A stretch of DNA of 64,000 nt from CAVQJU01 sp963712905 (GTDB lineage Bacteria; Acidobacteriota; Vicinamibacteria; Vicinamibacterales; CAVVIG01), in assembly GCA_963712905.1 (NCBI GenBank), contig CAVQJU010000010.1:558001-622000 (forward strand), given 5' to 3'. This document shows, in pieces, positions 1-8,926 of this stretch. The position numbers were made by a program, and so were the translations under genes. Positions within the stretch are counted from its first letter, which is position 1. Each line of letters begins with the position of its first letter. The notes under the pieces are model-generated. The model was not told the origin of the DNA. It made no database searches and saw only the letters and a program-made list of their open reading frames with translations.

Positions 1-564
1 TCGATCCAGCGGCTGCTCGTGTGGCTGCGCTTCGACCGCCTGTCGCTGCGGACCGGCGCCAGCGAGATGCTGCGCAAGGCCGAGATGCCGACCGCCGACG
101 TGCTCATCGGGAAGATGGTCTTCTGGATCGTCTGGATCGGTTTCATCGTGTCGGCCGTGGACACGCTGCAGTTCAGGCCGTTTCAGGGACTCGTCGACGA
201 GTTCTTCCGGTTCGTTCCCCGCTTCCTGGTCGCGCTGCTGGTGCTGTCGCTGGCGTTCCTGGTCGGCAACTTCCTCTGGCGCGCCACGCTGCTGGCGTCG
301 GTCAACGCCGGCCTGCCCGGCGCGCGCCTGCTGAGCGGCGCCCTGCGGGTCCTGGTGATTGCGATCGGTGTCGTGATGGCCCTCGAACAGCTGGGACTGG
401 CGACGACCGTCGTGCTGACAGCGTTCGCGATCACGTTCGGCGCGGTGATGCTGGGCCTGGCCATCGCGTTCGGGCTGGGCGGGCGGGACGCCGCGAAGCA
501 ACTGCTCGAGCGGCAGTTCCAGGCCAAGAAGGAACGCGACACCGACGCCGCGCCGCACCTGTAA
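1..564 (+). CDS. Conserved TM-helix (MscS-like) membrane protein, 5' partial
   Basis: The reading frame is open from the first base of the window, so the N-terminus is missing; 187 residues are visible. Four hydrophobic segments are seen at about residues 39-55, 75-92, 114-132 and 134-158. The last one is a Gly/Ala-rich helix ending in AIAFGLGGRDAA, followed by a charged tail. This layout is typical of the 'conserved TM helix' repeat proteins related to mechanosensitive channels of the MscS/YnaI type. The soluble beta domain of a full MscS protein is absent after the last helix, so it may be one of the shorter relatives. The stop lies 5 bases before the malQ start, so the two are probably co-transcribed. 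Function as a channel is inferred from family resemblance only. Confidence 0.65.
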   Translation, partial: SIQRLLVWLRFDRLSLRTGASEMLRKAEMPTADVLIGKMVFWIVWIGFIVSAVDTLQFRPFQGLVDEFFRFVPRFLVALLVLSLAFLVGNFLWRATLLASVNAGLPGARLLSGALRVLVIAIGVVMALEQLGLATTVVLTAFAITFGAVMLGLAIAFGLGGRDAAKQLLERQFQAKKERDTDAAPHL

Positions 565-569
565 CGGCG

Positions 570-2101
570 ATGCCGTTCAGTCGCGCGAGCGGCGTGCTCC
601 TCCACCCGACCTCGCTGCCGGGTCGGTTCGGCATCGGCGATCTCGGCCCCAGCGCCTTCGAGTTCGTCGAGTTTCTCGCGTCCGCCGGCCAGCGGCTGTG
701 GCAGGTGCTGCCGCTCGGCCCGACCGGCTACGGCGACTCGCCGTACCAGTGCTTTTCCGCCTTTGCCGGCAATCCGCTGCTCATCAGCCTCGAGCGGCTG
801 ATCGAGGATGGATTGCTCACCGAGACCGAGGCGCGGCGGCGAGCCCTTCGCCAGCCCGGCGACGTCGACTTCCCCACCGTCATCGCCCATCGCCGGGCGC
901 TCTGGCCGCGAGTGCTCGATCGCTTCGACGCCGCCGGCGCGGCGCGATGCGCGATCGGTTCGATCGCTTCTGCCGCGCGCAGGCGGGCTGGCTGGACGAC
1001 TTCGCGCTGTTCATGGCCGTCAAGGATGCGCACGGCCAGGCCGCGTGGACGACGTGGGAGCCCGACATCGCGCGGCGCGAGCCATCGGCGGTCGCGCAGT
1101 GGTCGGCGCGCTGCGCCCGCGAGATCCGGCTGCACAAGCTGACGCAGTTTCTGTTCTTCGAGCAGTGGCAGCGCGTGCACGACGCCTGCCGGGCGCGATC
1201 GATTCAGATCATGGGCGATCTGCCGATCTTCGTCGCGCACGACAGCGCCGACGTCTGGGCGCGCCGCGAGCTGTTCCGTCTCGACGCCGATGGCCGGCCG
1301 ACCGTGGTCGCCGGCGTGCCGCCGGACTATTTCAGCGCGACCGGGCAGTTGTGGGGCAATCCGCACTACCGGTGGGACGTGCTCGAGCGGACCGGATACG
1401 CGCTGGTGGATCGATCGGTTTCGCGCCCTGCTGGCGCTCGTCGATCGCGTCCGCATCGATCACTTCCGCGGCTTCGAGGCGTCGTGGGAAGTGCCGGCGG
1501 ACGCGACGACGGCCATACGAGGCGAGTGGGTGAAAGGGCCCGGGCGCGTCGCTCTTCGAGGCGGTGCAAGCCGCGCTGAACACGGATCGGCTGCCCGTTG
1601 TCGCCGAGAACCTCGGCGTCATCACGCCGGAAGTCGAGGCGCTGCGCGAGGCGTTGGGATTCCCGGGATGGCGATCCTCCAGTTCGCGTTCGGCAACGAC
1701 GCCGCAGGCGCGACGATTTCAAGCCGCACAACTACCCGCGAAATCTCGTCGTCTACACCGGCACGCACGACAACGACACGACGGTGGGATGGTGGACCGG
1801 CGCAGCCGGGCACAGCACGCGATCGGACGCCGAGATCGAACGCGAGCGCGAGCTCGCCCGCCGCTATCTGGGGCTCGACGGCCGGGACGTGCACTGGGAG
1901 TTCATCCGCGCGGCGCTGGCATCGGTCGCGGATACGGCGATCGTGCCGGCGCAGGACCTTCTGGGCCTGGGCAGCGAGGCGCGGATGAATCGGCCCGGCA
2001 CCGTCAGCGGCAACTGGCGATGGCGGCTGGTTCCCGGTCAGCTGACCCCCGACACCGCACGAAAGCTCGCGGTGACGGCCGAGACATACGGCCGGGCCTG
2101 A
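570..2101 (+). pseudogene. malQ: 4-alpha-glucanotransferase (amylomaltase), frameshifted
   Basis: The predicted protein transfers alpha-1,4-glucan segments in maltodextrin and glycogen metabolism (GH77, cytosolic). The N-terminus reads MPFSRASGVLLHPTSLPG and continues with GIGDLG and FLASAGQRLWQVLPLGPTG, the hallmark start of GH77. Further motifs are MGDLPIFVAHDSADVWA, PPDYFSATGQLWGNPHY, DHFRGFEASW (nucleophile region), VAENLGVITPEV (acid/base region) and YTGTHDNDTTVGWW. Reading the whole protein needs at least five frame changes, near 940, 1415, 1540, 1665 and 1715. Total length of about 510 codons equals a normal MalQ, and catalytic motifs are preserved between the indels. It is either a very recent pseudogene or a normal gene carrying sequence errors. 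The ATG at 570 follows the upstream stop closely. Confidence 0.85.
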
Positions 2102-2110
2102 CCCCCTATC

Positions 2111-2290
2111 TCACACCGATGAGTCCGTAGAGAGGGCGCTGTAGATTCGGTCTGTCAGCTCGCGTAAATGGGCCAGCTTGTGCGCGCTGATGTCCTTGTT
2201 GAGCGAAGCCATCGCTTCCGGGTCGATGGCTCGACTCTGAATCAGCGCCGCTGCAATGATGGCCTTGGCCTGGATTTGGGCATCGGTCAT
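2111..2290 (-). CDS. Small hypothetical protein, 59 aa
   Basis: A 59-residue reading frame beginning MTDAQIQAKAIIAAALIQSR and ending ALSTDSSV. A good Shine-Dalgarno (AGGAG) lies 8 bases upstream of the ATG, and coding capacity fills the gap between malQ and the next minus-strand gene. The sequence is predicted to be almost entirely helical and contains no cysteines or membrane segment. I do not recognise a family. The short internal charged pattern (KDISAHKLAHLRELTDRIYSAL) looks like an amphipathic helix. The clear ribosome binding site is the main reason to believe it is translated. It is convergent with malQ and downstream of a small membrane protein gene on the same strand. Confidence 0.55.
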   Translation of the reverse strand: MTDAQIQAKAIIAAALIQSRAIDPEAMASLNKDISAHKLAHLRELTDRIYSALSTDSSV

Positions 2291-2346
2291 GGATTGGCTC
2301 CTGTCTCCGATGGCAGTTTAGCAAGCCGCCAGGCGTCTCGATCACT

Positions 2347-2817
2347 TCATCCGGTCTGTTGATTGAGCAGCGCGTAGGTTTTCAGCGCGGCCAGCCATGC
2401 AGCGAGCACCAGTGCGTGGCGCACGTAGTTGAAGCGCAGCCATCGTGTGGCCGTTGCCGCGGCAGCCGGCGAATCCGGCGCGTTCATCAGCCTGACCATC
2501 GTGGGGATGAAATACGCAAACGTGAACAGCCGGTCCGCCAGCGCGGCCAGCGCAGCGGCCAGCCACCAGGCGCGAACGCCGCCGGAGGCATTCCACGCGT
2601 AGAACAGGTTTGCGAGGGTCAGCAGCGTGAGAGGAATCGTCGTGACGAACGCCCAGAACCTTCGTCCCGTGTCGTCACGGCGCGCCGCGGCCGCATCCCA
2701 GCGCATTCCCGAACCCGTGGAGGAGATCCAGTTCGGCGAGGTGATCCGGTGCTCGTAGAGGCCCGCGCCGAACGCGATTCCGAGATTGATGACGAACAGC
2801 CACAGGGCAAGTGCCAC
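2347..2817 (-). CDS. Small four-helix integral membrane protein
   Basis: A 156-residue protein with hydrophobic segments near residues 2-20, 55-72, 83-101 and 132-150, suggesting four transmembrane helices. A hydrophilic loop of about 30 residues after the first helix contains MRWDAAAARRDDTGRRFW. The spacing resembles DUF1772-like small membrane proteins, but I see no decisive motif. It sits between the 59-residue small gene and the sigma-54-like protein on the same strand. The assignment as an inner-membrane protein rests on hydropathy alone; function is unknown. Confidence 0.6.
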   Translation of the reverse strand: MALALWLFVINLGIAFGAGLYEHRITSPNWISSTGSGMRWDAAAARRDDTGRRFWAFVTTIPLTLLTLANLFYAWNASGGVRAWWLAAALAALADRLFTFAYFIPTMVRLMNAPDSPAAAATATRWLRFNYVRHALVLAAWLAALKTYALLNQQTG

Positions 2818-2863
2818 GCCGTCCTCACTTCTCAGCCTCGCCGGCAGCCCCCGGCGCGGTACG

Positions 2864-3299
2864 CTACAGGACGAAGCAGAACGTGTTCAGCCTGTAATAG
2901 AGCGTCGCTTGAAACGATCCGGCTTCGACCTTGGGATAGAGCGGTTGGGAGGCCACCGATATCACCTGGATGGCCGGATGCCGCTCCATCCACGCGAGCA
3001 GTTGCTGCTGTTGCGCATCCGTCAGGTCCTGCGGGTCGCGGACGAGCGCGATGTGACTGTGGCGGCGGTCCGGACCGTCGACGGGCGACCAGAGCGCAAG
3101 GGACCACCGCACCTCGGGGAATACACGCGACAACACGGCGTTGGCCGCCGCGTGCGATCCGATCAGGAGCGCATGCAGCCGATCCTGCCTGACGATCGAC
3201 CAATCGTCGAGCGCCGACGATTCCTCTCGAATCTCGACGCCGCTGACGGGCGGATGCGTCCGATCCTCGACGGCTGCAGGGAGCTCAGTGGACACCATC
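2864..3299 (-). CDS. Degenerate sigma-54 activator (AAA+)-like protein, 144 aa
   Basis: I take the ATG at 3299 (MVSTELPAAVED); in-frame ATGs upstream at 3328-3332 and 3415 would extend it. The order of motifs follows the AAA+ core of NtrC-type enhancer-binding proteins, but key residues are lost. LLIGSHAAANAV stands where the Walker A P-loop should be, without GK[ST]. IALVRDPQDLTDAQQQQLLAW stands where the Walker B helix should be, without the DE pair. QVISVASQPLYPKVEAGSF and YYRLNTFCFVL match the segment ending in the typical LYYRLNV motif. The GAFTGA loop and a C-terminal Fis-type helix-turn-helix are absent. It cannot be a normal ATP-driven activator; a regulatory pseudo-ATPase or receiver-output remnant is possible. 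The family relation is an inference from motif order. Confidence 0.5.
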
Positions 3300-3478
3300 G
3301 GCACAGGTCCTTTTCCATGTCGGGTCCCCATCGGAGCAGCCACGACGTCGGTTGTTGCTTGTTTTGTGTTGGGAGGTCTGCACAAGCCGTAACGATGCAG
3401 GGGAGTATAGACCATATGACACTATGGTGCAAGTGCTGCCGCAAGTGGCGTACAAGTTCTTTTTTGGCTGCGGTGCCT

Positions 3479-3817
3479 TCACGACAGCGGAGGCGTGAGC
3501 CACAGCCCGAACGCGATCACGATGAAGCCTGCCAGCAACCAGCCCAGGACGCGGACCGCAAGCACCCGTGCCGCGCTGGTGAAGTCGAGGGCCTGGCGAA
3601 CGGCGACGACCATTGCCACGAGCATCCACATCGACGTGATCGCGAAGACAGGGATCGTCAAGGCCGGCAGCACGCCGACCACGCGCAACAGGCCGGGCGC
3701 CGACGCAAAGCCGATCGTCCGGAGCAGCTCCGTGACATCCACGCGCGTGCCGGGCTCGGGCAACAGACGGCTCCCTATCTGCAGGATGAGGAGCGCCCAC
3801 GCAGCGGTGTCGATCAT
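3479..3817 (-). CDS. YIP1-family membrane protein, N-terminally short
   Basis: The 112 residues match the C-terminal half of bacterial YIP1-domain proteins: VTELLRTIGFASAPGLL, then a hydrophobic helix, then MWMLVAMVVAVRQALDF, and a last helix before the stop. YIP1 proteins are normally about 180-200 residues with two further N-terminal helices. Here the frame closes shortly upstream and the porin gene begins 47 bases away on the other strand, so the first half appears to have been lost. It may be a 5'-truncated remnant or a shortened functional protein starting MIDTAAWALL. Role unknown; inner membrane by hydropathy. Confidence 0.6.
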   Translation of the reverse strand: MIDTAAWALLILQIGSRLLPEPGTRVDVTELLRTIGFASAPGLLRVVGVLPALTIPVFAITSMWMLVAMVVAVRQALDFTSAARVLAVRVLGWLLAGFIVIAFGLWLTPPLS

Positions 3818-3864
3818 CCGTGGTGTCTACCAGCGGGTTATGGTGTAGGGAGAGAGGCCGAGCC

Positions 3865-5306
3865 ATGTCTTCGAAGTTCGGGCACGCCGCGCGAACGGCG
3901 ATGAGCTGCCGCAGAGTCGCCGGGGCGGTCTGGTGCGTCCTGGCGCTGAGTGCCCGTTCCGCCGATGCCCAGACGCCGGCCCCTGCCGGCGCGCAGCCGC
4001 TCAACCCGACACAGGAAATCGCCCGCGAGACACCGGAGGGTCCCGCGCTCGTCGCCGGGCCGACCGAGATTCGTATTGGCGGCTACCTGGGCGTGACCGG
4101 AATCTACCGATCGACGAACAGCGGGGGCGGCACCGGCGACCGGTTTCGCCGCCATCCCGTACGGCGATTCCGCTGAAGGCAACCTCTCGGAAACGCGGCT
4201 GAGCGCGCAGTCGTCGCGCCTTTCGATCCGGGTGAACGCCGCGCCGGCCGAGCATCGCGCCAGGCTCGCCGGTTATTTCGAGATGGACTTCAACGGCACC
4301 ACGCCCGGCAACGTCGCGGTGACCAGCACGAGCGTCGGGTTCCGGCTCCGGAACGCGTTCGGCGAAGCGCAGTTCGACGGGCGCTTCATCGTCGCCGCCG
4401 GCCAGGCGTACACGCTGATGACGCCGGCGAAGGATCAGCTGTCGATCTGGCCATCCGACTACGAGCTCACGCACGCCGTCGACATGAACTACGTCGCCGG
4501 CATGGTGTGGGGCCGGATGCCGCAGGTCCGGTTCACCTACCGTCCGACGCCGGCGTTCAACTGGGCGCTGTCGGTCGAGAACCCCGAGCAGCAGCTGGGC
4601 TCCGGCGTGGTGACGCTGCCGTCCTGCTGCAGCACGCGATCTCGCCGACCAGTACAACACCGGGAACAACGGTCTGGCCGTCCCCAACTTCATGCCCGAT
4701 GTCGTGTCGCGAGTTGCGTACAACGCCGGCAAGACGTTTCACGTCGACGCGGGCGGTGTCCTGCGGGTCTTCCGCCATACCCTGAAGCCGTACACCGACA
4801 GCGTGAAGCAGGCTGGCGGCGGCGGCAGCGTGAACGGGCGCGTCACCCTGGCCGCCCGCGCGAATGTGTTCGGGCAGTTCGCGTACGGCGCCGGCCTGGG
4901 GCGCTACATCGGCGGCCTCGTGCCCGACGTCGCCATCAGCGCGGATGGACGCATCCATCCGATTCGGGCGTCTTCGTGGGTGGCCGGTTTCGAGCAACAT
5001 CTATCGACGCACGCGTCGATCGCGTTCTACGACAGCGGCGTGAACGCGGACGCCAGCTACTCGACCGACACCGACGGAACCTCTATCGGCTTCGGCTATC
5101 CAGGCGCCCCGAAGGCCGACAACAGGAACATCCACGAGGTGACTGGCGTGTTCGCCTGGCAGCCATGGAAGATCGAGGGTCGCGGGTCGATGCAGTGGAC
5201 GACGCAAGTCTCATGGCTGACGCGGACACCGTGGTCAGCCGGTGCCGGGCCCTCCTCCGCCGACGCCACGCTCTTCTTTACCCAGCTTCGCTACAACCTG
5301 CCGTAA
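3865..5306 (+). CDS. Outer-membrane porin-like protein, two frameshifts
   Basis: The ATG at 3865 is preceded by a purine-rich AGAGAGG. The first 35 residues form a signal peptide ending in ARSADAQT. The mature part carries alternating beta-strand patterns, for example GGYLGVTGIYRST, RLSIRVNAAP, RLAGYFEMDFNG, VRFTYRPTPAFNWALSVENP and the C-terminal strand TLFFTQLRYNLP, which ends near an aromatic/hydrophobic residue as outer-membrane barrels do. Length after joining is about 480 residues, close to DcaP-like and related single-protein porins. Frame changes are needed near 4140 and 4625; coding continues on both sides without stops. Probably a diffusion pore for small substrates; the substrate cannot be read from the sequence. 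Confidence 0.7.
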
Positions 5307-5321
5307 CACCGCGCGCGCAGC

Positions 5322-5462
5322 GTGAACGGGACCACGCTGCCGCTGAATCACCCGACGGTCAGGGCGAACGTCGAGGATGCGATCGACTTTCCCGCGACAG
5401 GCGTCCCGCGGGACTTCCTGACCGGCACGCCTGAACCGCCTTCGCCAGAGGAGAGCGGATGA
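5322..5462 (+). other. Possible gene remnant, 46-aa frame downstream of porin
   Basis: A short frame opens with GTG 15 bases after the porin stop and reads VNGTTLPLNHPTVRANVED, then a segment ending PEPPSPEESG. Its composition looks more protein-like than random GC-rich sequence, and it overlaps the convergent end of the decayed cusA remnant. I cannot assign it. It may be the tail of a lost gene brought here by rearrangement, or simply chance coding. Confidence 0.25.
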
Positions 5463-5499
5463 TGCGCCCGATGAAGCTGCTGCCGCCGGCAGCCTCGCT

Positions 5500-8305
5500 C
5501 GCACGGCACGAGGGCGAGGCTCGCACGTTGGATGACGGTAGGCGTCGAGTTCGATCGTACTGTTCCGGAAGGCGCCCGCGGTCGACCGGCCGCCTGCCGC
5601 ACGCGCGCGGCGCGAGCGGGCAGGCTGCGCAGAAGCACCCGTACGATCAGGACGTGGAGCAGCGACGACTGCGCCGAGACCGGAGTGGCAAGCGGCTTCA
5701 TCACCGGCGCCGACCGTGTGCTCCAGAGAGACGGATGAAGTGTACAGCAGACGAAGATGACGACCAGCACGATCGGGCACGCGCAGCGCTCAGCGACGGG
5801 TCGCTGTGGTAGCACCGTCCGCCCCGATGTATAGCCCGGCGGCAGCGCACCTCGCGTGCCACTGACCTGTCGCGCCTCCTCCACGAAGCCGCCGACGTCG
5901 CGGCCCTGCACGTTCATGAGCACGGTGACGACGCAGCAGGCCGTTTTCGGACGAGATCATCGCGGGCCCTCGACGTGTGCGCGATCGCCGCACGACCTGG
6001 CTCAAGCGGCACTTGCGCGCCGTTCGAGGCCGTCACCAGGACCCGGCCGAGCGCTTCGGCGATCGGCGCGGTACTGCGGCGCGTATCGCACACGCACCGG
6101 GAAGCGTTGACGTCCCTCGATGGTCGTCGTCAGCACGGTTTCGCCCACCGCGGTCTCGATGATTTGCTGGATGTCGCCGACGCCGATCCGTAGCGGGCGG
6201 CCGCCGTCGCGATCGACGGCGATGTTCGAGGTACTGCCCGCTCGTCACCTGCTCGGGATAGACGCTGCCGGCGCCGGGGACGCGTCCGCACCACGTCGGC
6301 GATGCGCCGCGCGAACGCCTCGAGCACGGTCAGATCGTCGCCGTACATCTTGACGCCGACCTCCGAGCGAATGCCGGTCGTCAGCATGTCGATGCGGTTG
6401 ATGATCGGCATGCGTCCAGATAGTTCGAGACGCCGGGCATCTGCACGCGCCGCGCTGATGCTCCGCACGAAGGCGATCGACGCGTCATGCCCGGCCGCCA
6501 TTGCTCCCTGCGGCTTCAGGTGGACGATGGTCTCCGTCATGTTCAGGGGCGCGGGATCGGTCGAGGTGTCCGCGCGAGCGATCTTTCGCGACGACGTACG
6601 CGACCTCGGGAAACGTCATGATGATCGCGTTCTGACGTTTCGCGATCTCCGTGTTCTGGTCCAGCGAAATGCTCGGGATCGGCGATCGGCATGAACATCA
6701 GATCGCCTTCGTTGAGCGGCGGCATGAACTCGCTGCCGATCCTCGGCGCCAGCGACCAAGGCGCCGGCAAACAGCAGCAGCGGCGACGGCCGATGGTCGG
6801 AGCGCGCGATGCGCAGAGCCGCCTCGAGGGCCGGGCGATAGATCCGCCGCAGCGTCCGCATGACGGGATTGTCTCTCCTCCGCGTGGAACCTGCCCCCGA
6901 GCAGCAGCGTGCACAGCACCGGCACCAGCGTGACGGCAGATCATGGTAGCCGCGAGGACGGCGAAGGTTTTGGTAAAGGCGAGCGGATGGAAGAGCTTGC
7001 CTTCCTGTCCCGTCAGGGCGAAGACGGGGACGAACGCCAGCATGATGATCGCCATGGAGAAGAACACCGGGCGTCCCACCAGGCTGCGTCGATTCGAGAA
7101 CGGTCGCCCACACGCGCGGACGATCGCGCGGATCGACCTGGCGCTGCTCGAGGAAACGGAACGCGTTCTCGGTGACGACGATGCCGGCGTCGACGAGGAC
7201 GCCGATGGCGATGGCGATGCCGGCGAGGCTCATGATGTTGGACGAAATGCCGGCGTAGTACATCCCGCAGGAACGCGGTGAGCACGGCCAGCGGGAGCGG
7301 GATCGTGACGATCAGGATCGATCGGAAGTGCATGCAGAAAGATCGACGTGCGCCAGCGTGACGAGCAGCGATCTCCTCGATCAGCGCGCGCCGCAGTGTG
7401 TCGACGGCTTGCTCGATCAGCTCGGACCGGTCGTAGAACGGAACGATCCGGACGTCCGGCGGCAGGCCCGGCTGAATCTGCGCGATGCGCGCCTTCACCG
7501 CGTCGATCACGTGCTTCGTATTCACGCCGCTCCGTGCGACCACGACGCCGCCGACCGCTTCGTTCGTGCCGCTTGACCAGCGACGCCACGCGGAAGGCGT
7601 CGCCCATGTGCACGTCCGCGACCTGCTCGACGTAAGATCGGCACGCCGCCTGACGCCCCGATCACAATGTGCTCGCACGTCGCTCGACGGACTGAATGAG
7701 CCCGACGCCCCGCACGATCAGCCAGGCGCCGTTCGAGCTCGAGCACGTTGCCGCCGACGTTCAGGTTGCTGTCGCGAACCGCCGCGACGACGGTGCTCAG
7801 CGGGAGGTTGTACGGGCGGCAGGCGGTTCGGGTCGACGTCAATCTGGTACTGCTGGACGAAGCCGCCGACCGACGCGACCTCGGCCACGCCCGGCACGGC
7901 GTTGAGCTGATATCGAATGAACCAGTCCTGCAGGGTGCGCAGGTCGCGCAACGAAGCGTGCGGGCTCTCGACCGTGTACCAGAACACGTGCCCGACGCCC
8001 GTCGCGTCCGGGCCCGAGCGTCGGCGCGACGCCGGCGGGCAGGCTCCTGGCGACGAGACTCATGCGCTCGAGCACGCGCGCGCGCGGCGAAGGTACAAGT
8101 CGACGCTGTCCTCGAAGACGACGTAGATCATGGAGAAGCCGAACGCCGACGGCGAGCGGACGACGCGAACTCCGGCGAGACCCTGCAGGTTCACCGTCAG
8201 CGGGTAGCTGACCTGGTCTTCGACTTCCTGCGGGCTGTGTCCCGGCCAGTCGGTGAACACGATGACCTGGTTGTCGGAGCGCATGACAGGACGCACCAGC
8301 ATCAC
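5500..8305 (-). pseudogene. cusA: Heavy-metal efflux RND pump (CusA family), decayed
   Basis: Minus-strand segments in several frames line up in order with CusA/CzcA pumps. Seen are DNQVIVFTDWPGHSPQEVED, VSYPLTVNLQGLAGVRVVRS, GFSMIYVVFEDSVDLY, FVQQYQIDVDPNRLPPYNL, the TM region ILIVTIPLPLAVLTAF, NIMSLAGIAIAIGVLVDAGI, LNEGDLMFMPIADP, TDPAPLNMTETIVHLKPQG, MPIINRIDMLTTGIRSEVGV and GPAMISSENGLLR. The gene is broken by many frame changes. About the first 45 residues are missing at the 47-bp repeat at 8306. Near 5700-5750 the TM segment LVVIFVCC jumps directly to a VMKPLATPVSAQSSLL segment that corresponds to the C-terminal VMKRIAAPM region, an internal loss of roughly 130 residues. It is non-functional as read; a working version would export Cu(I)/Ag(I) or divalent metals. 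Confidence 0.75.
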
Positions 8306-8352
8306 TGACCGACACGCGACGGGGCGTCGCTCGCGCGCTCGCGAGCGGCGCC
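8306..8352. repeat. 47-bp palindromic repeat, copy 1
   Basis: A 47-base sequence beginning TGACCGACACGCGACGGGGC is repeated exactly, in the same orientation, at 8880-8926. Its core, CGCTCGCGCGCTCGCGAGCG, folds as an 8-bp stem with a 4-base loop and can extend by five more G-C pairs past one mismatch. Copy 1 sits exactly where the cusA reading frame loses its N-terminus. It is REP-like in size and shape. No flanking target duplication is visible. Confidence 0.7.
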
Positions 8353-8570
8353 CGCCCGCCGCCGCGGCGCGCGACGAGTCGAACACGAATCCGCCGCGGC
8401 CATCCGAGGGTGCGAACACCACGGGCGTGCCGCATGCCGTGATCTCGACCGATTGTGTTTGCGCTGCCAACGGCCATCGTCATCCGTCCAGCGCGGAGGT
8501 CTCGCGCCAATTGCGCGTCCGCCAGACCTGCCGATTCTGTTCAGCGACCTGCGAATCTGAACATCGTTCT
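8353..8570 (-). pseudogene. Possible C-terminal remnant of an RND adaptor (CusB type)
   Basis: In the position where cusB would precede cusA on the minus strand, frames contain ITACGTPVVFAPSDGRGGFV and, one frame over, a segment around DHGMRH. Together these resemble the 'IDTGxxxVVFVxxxDGxFxPR' stretch near the end of Cus/Czc membrane-fusion proteins. The match is short and spans a frame change, so it is only suggestive. No start codon, signal sequence or lipoyl/hairpin region is present. Confidence 0.25.
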
Positions 8571-8646
8571 CCTCGATCAGTTGCGGGTTTGAGACTGATT
8601 CAGTTTTGCGGTGGCGCCTCGAGCACTCACCGCCGGGAGAACGACC

Positions 8647-8880
8647 ATGACGAACACCTTCAGGACCCTCGTTGCCGCAGCCGCCACAGCCCTTCTTGTG
8701 CCGGCAATCGCCAACGCCACGACGCTCGCTGGGCGGGTCACCAGCTTCTCGCCGACGTCGATCACGGTGATGGACAACGAAATGGTCACCGTCGGCATCA
8801 ACGACAACACCGTCTTCACCAAGCTGATCACGCAGAAGCCGTGGCAGCAGGATACAGCGCTCACCGCGAAGGCTTTGCGT
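8647..8880 (+). CDS. Small secreted protein, 3' end cut by repeat
   Basis: The ATG at 8647 has a GGGAGAA ribosome binding site 6 bases upstream. Residues 1-25 (MTNTFRTLVAAAATALLVPA...) are a clear signal peptide ending at IANA. About 55 residues of the mature part follow, reading TTLAGRVTSFSPTSITVMDN and so on, a pattern like DUF5666-type small periplasmic beta proteins. The natural C-terminus cannot be seen because the frame runs straight into copy 2 of the 47-bp repeat at 8880 and ends in repeat-encoded Arg-rich sequence. Function unknown. Confidence 0.55.
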
Positions 8881-8926
8881 GACCGACACGCGACGGGGCG
8901 TCGCTCGCGCGCTCGCGAGCGGCGCC
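8880..8926. repeat. 47-bp palindromic repeat, copy 2
   Basis: Exact second copy of the sequence at 8306-8352, in direct orientation and 574 bases away. It lies at the meeting point of two convergent genes: the small secreted protein (plus) and the lactonase-like protein (minus) both run into it without a proper stop. Bases flanking the two copies are unrelated, so the copy boundaries are sharp. Confidence 0.7.

Noticed and set aside
3425..3460. Possible sigma-54 promoter (GG...GC pattern) upstream of the sigma-54-activator-like gene
   Set aside because: The GG and GC elements are 10 instead of 12 bases apart, so the -24/-12 geometry is wrong.
5532..5738. Short plus-strand frame starting MTVGVEFDRTVPEGARG
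   Set aside because: Overlaps the C-terminal part of the decayed cusA on the minus strand and quickly turns into Arg-rich shadow sequence.
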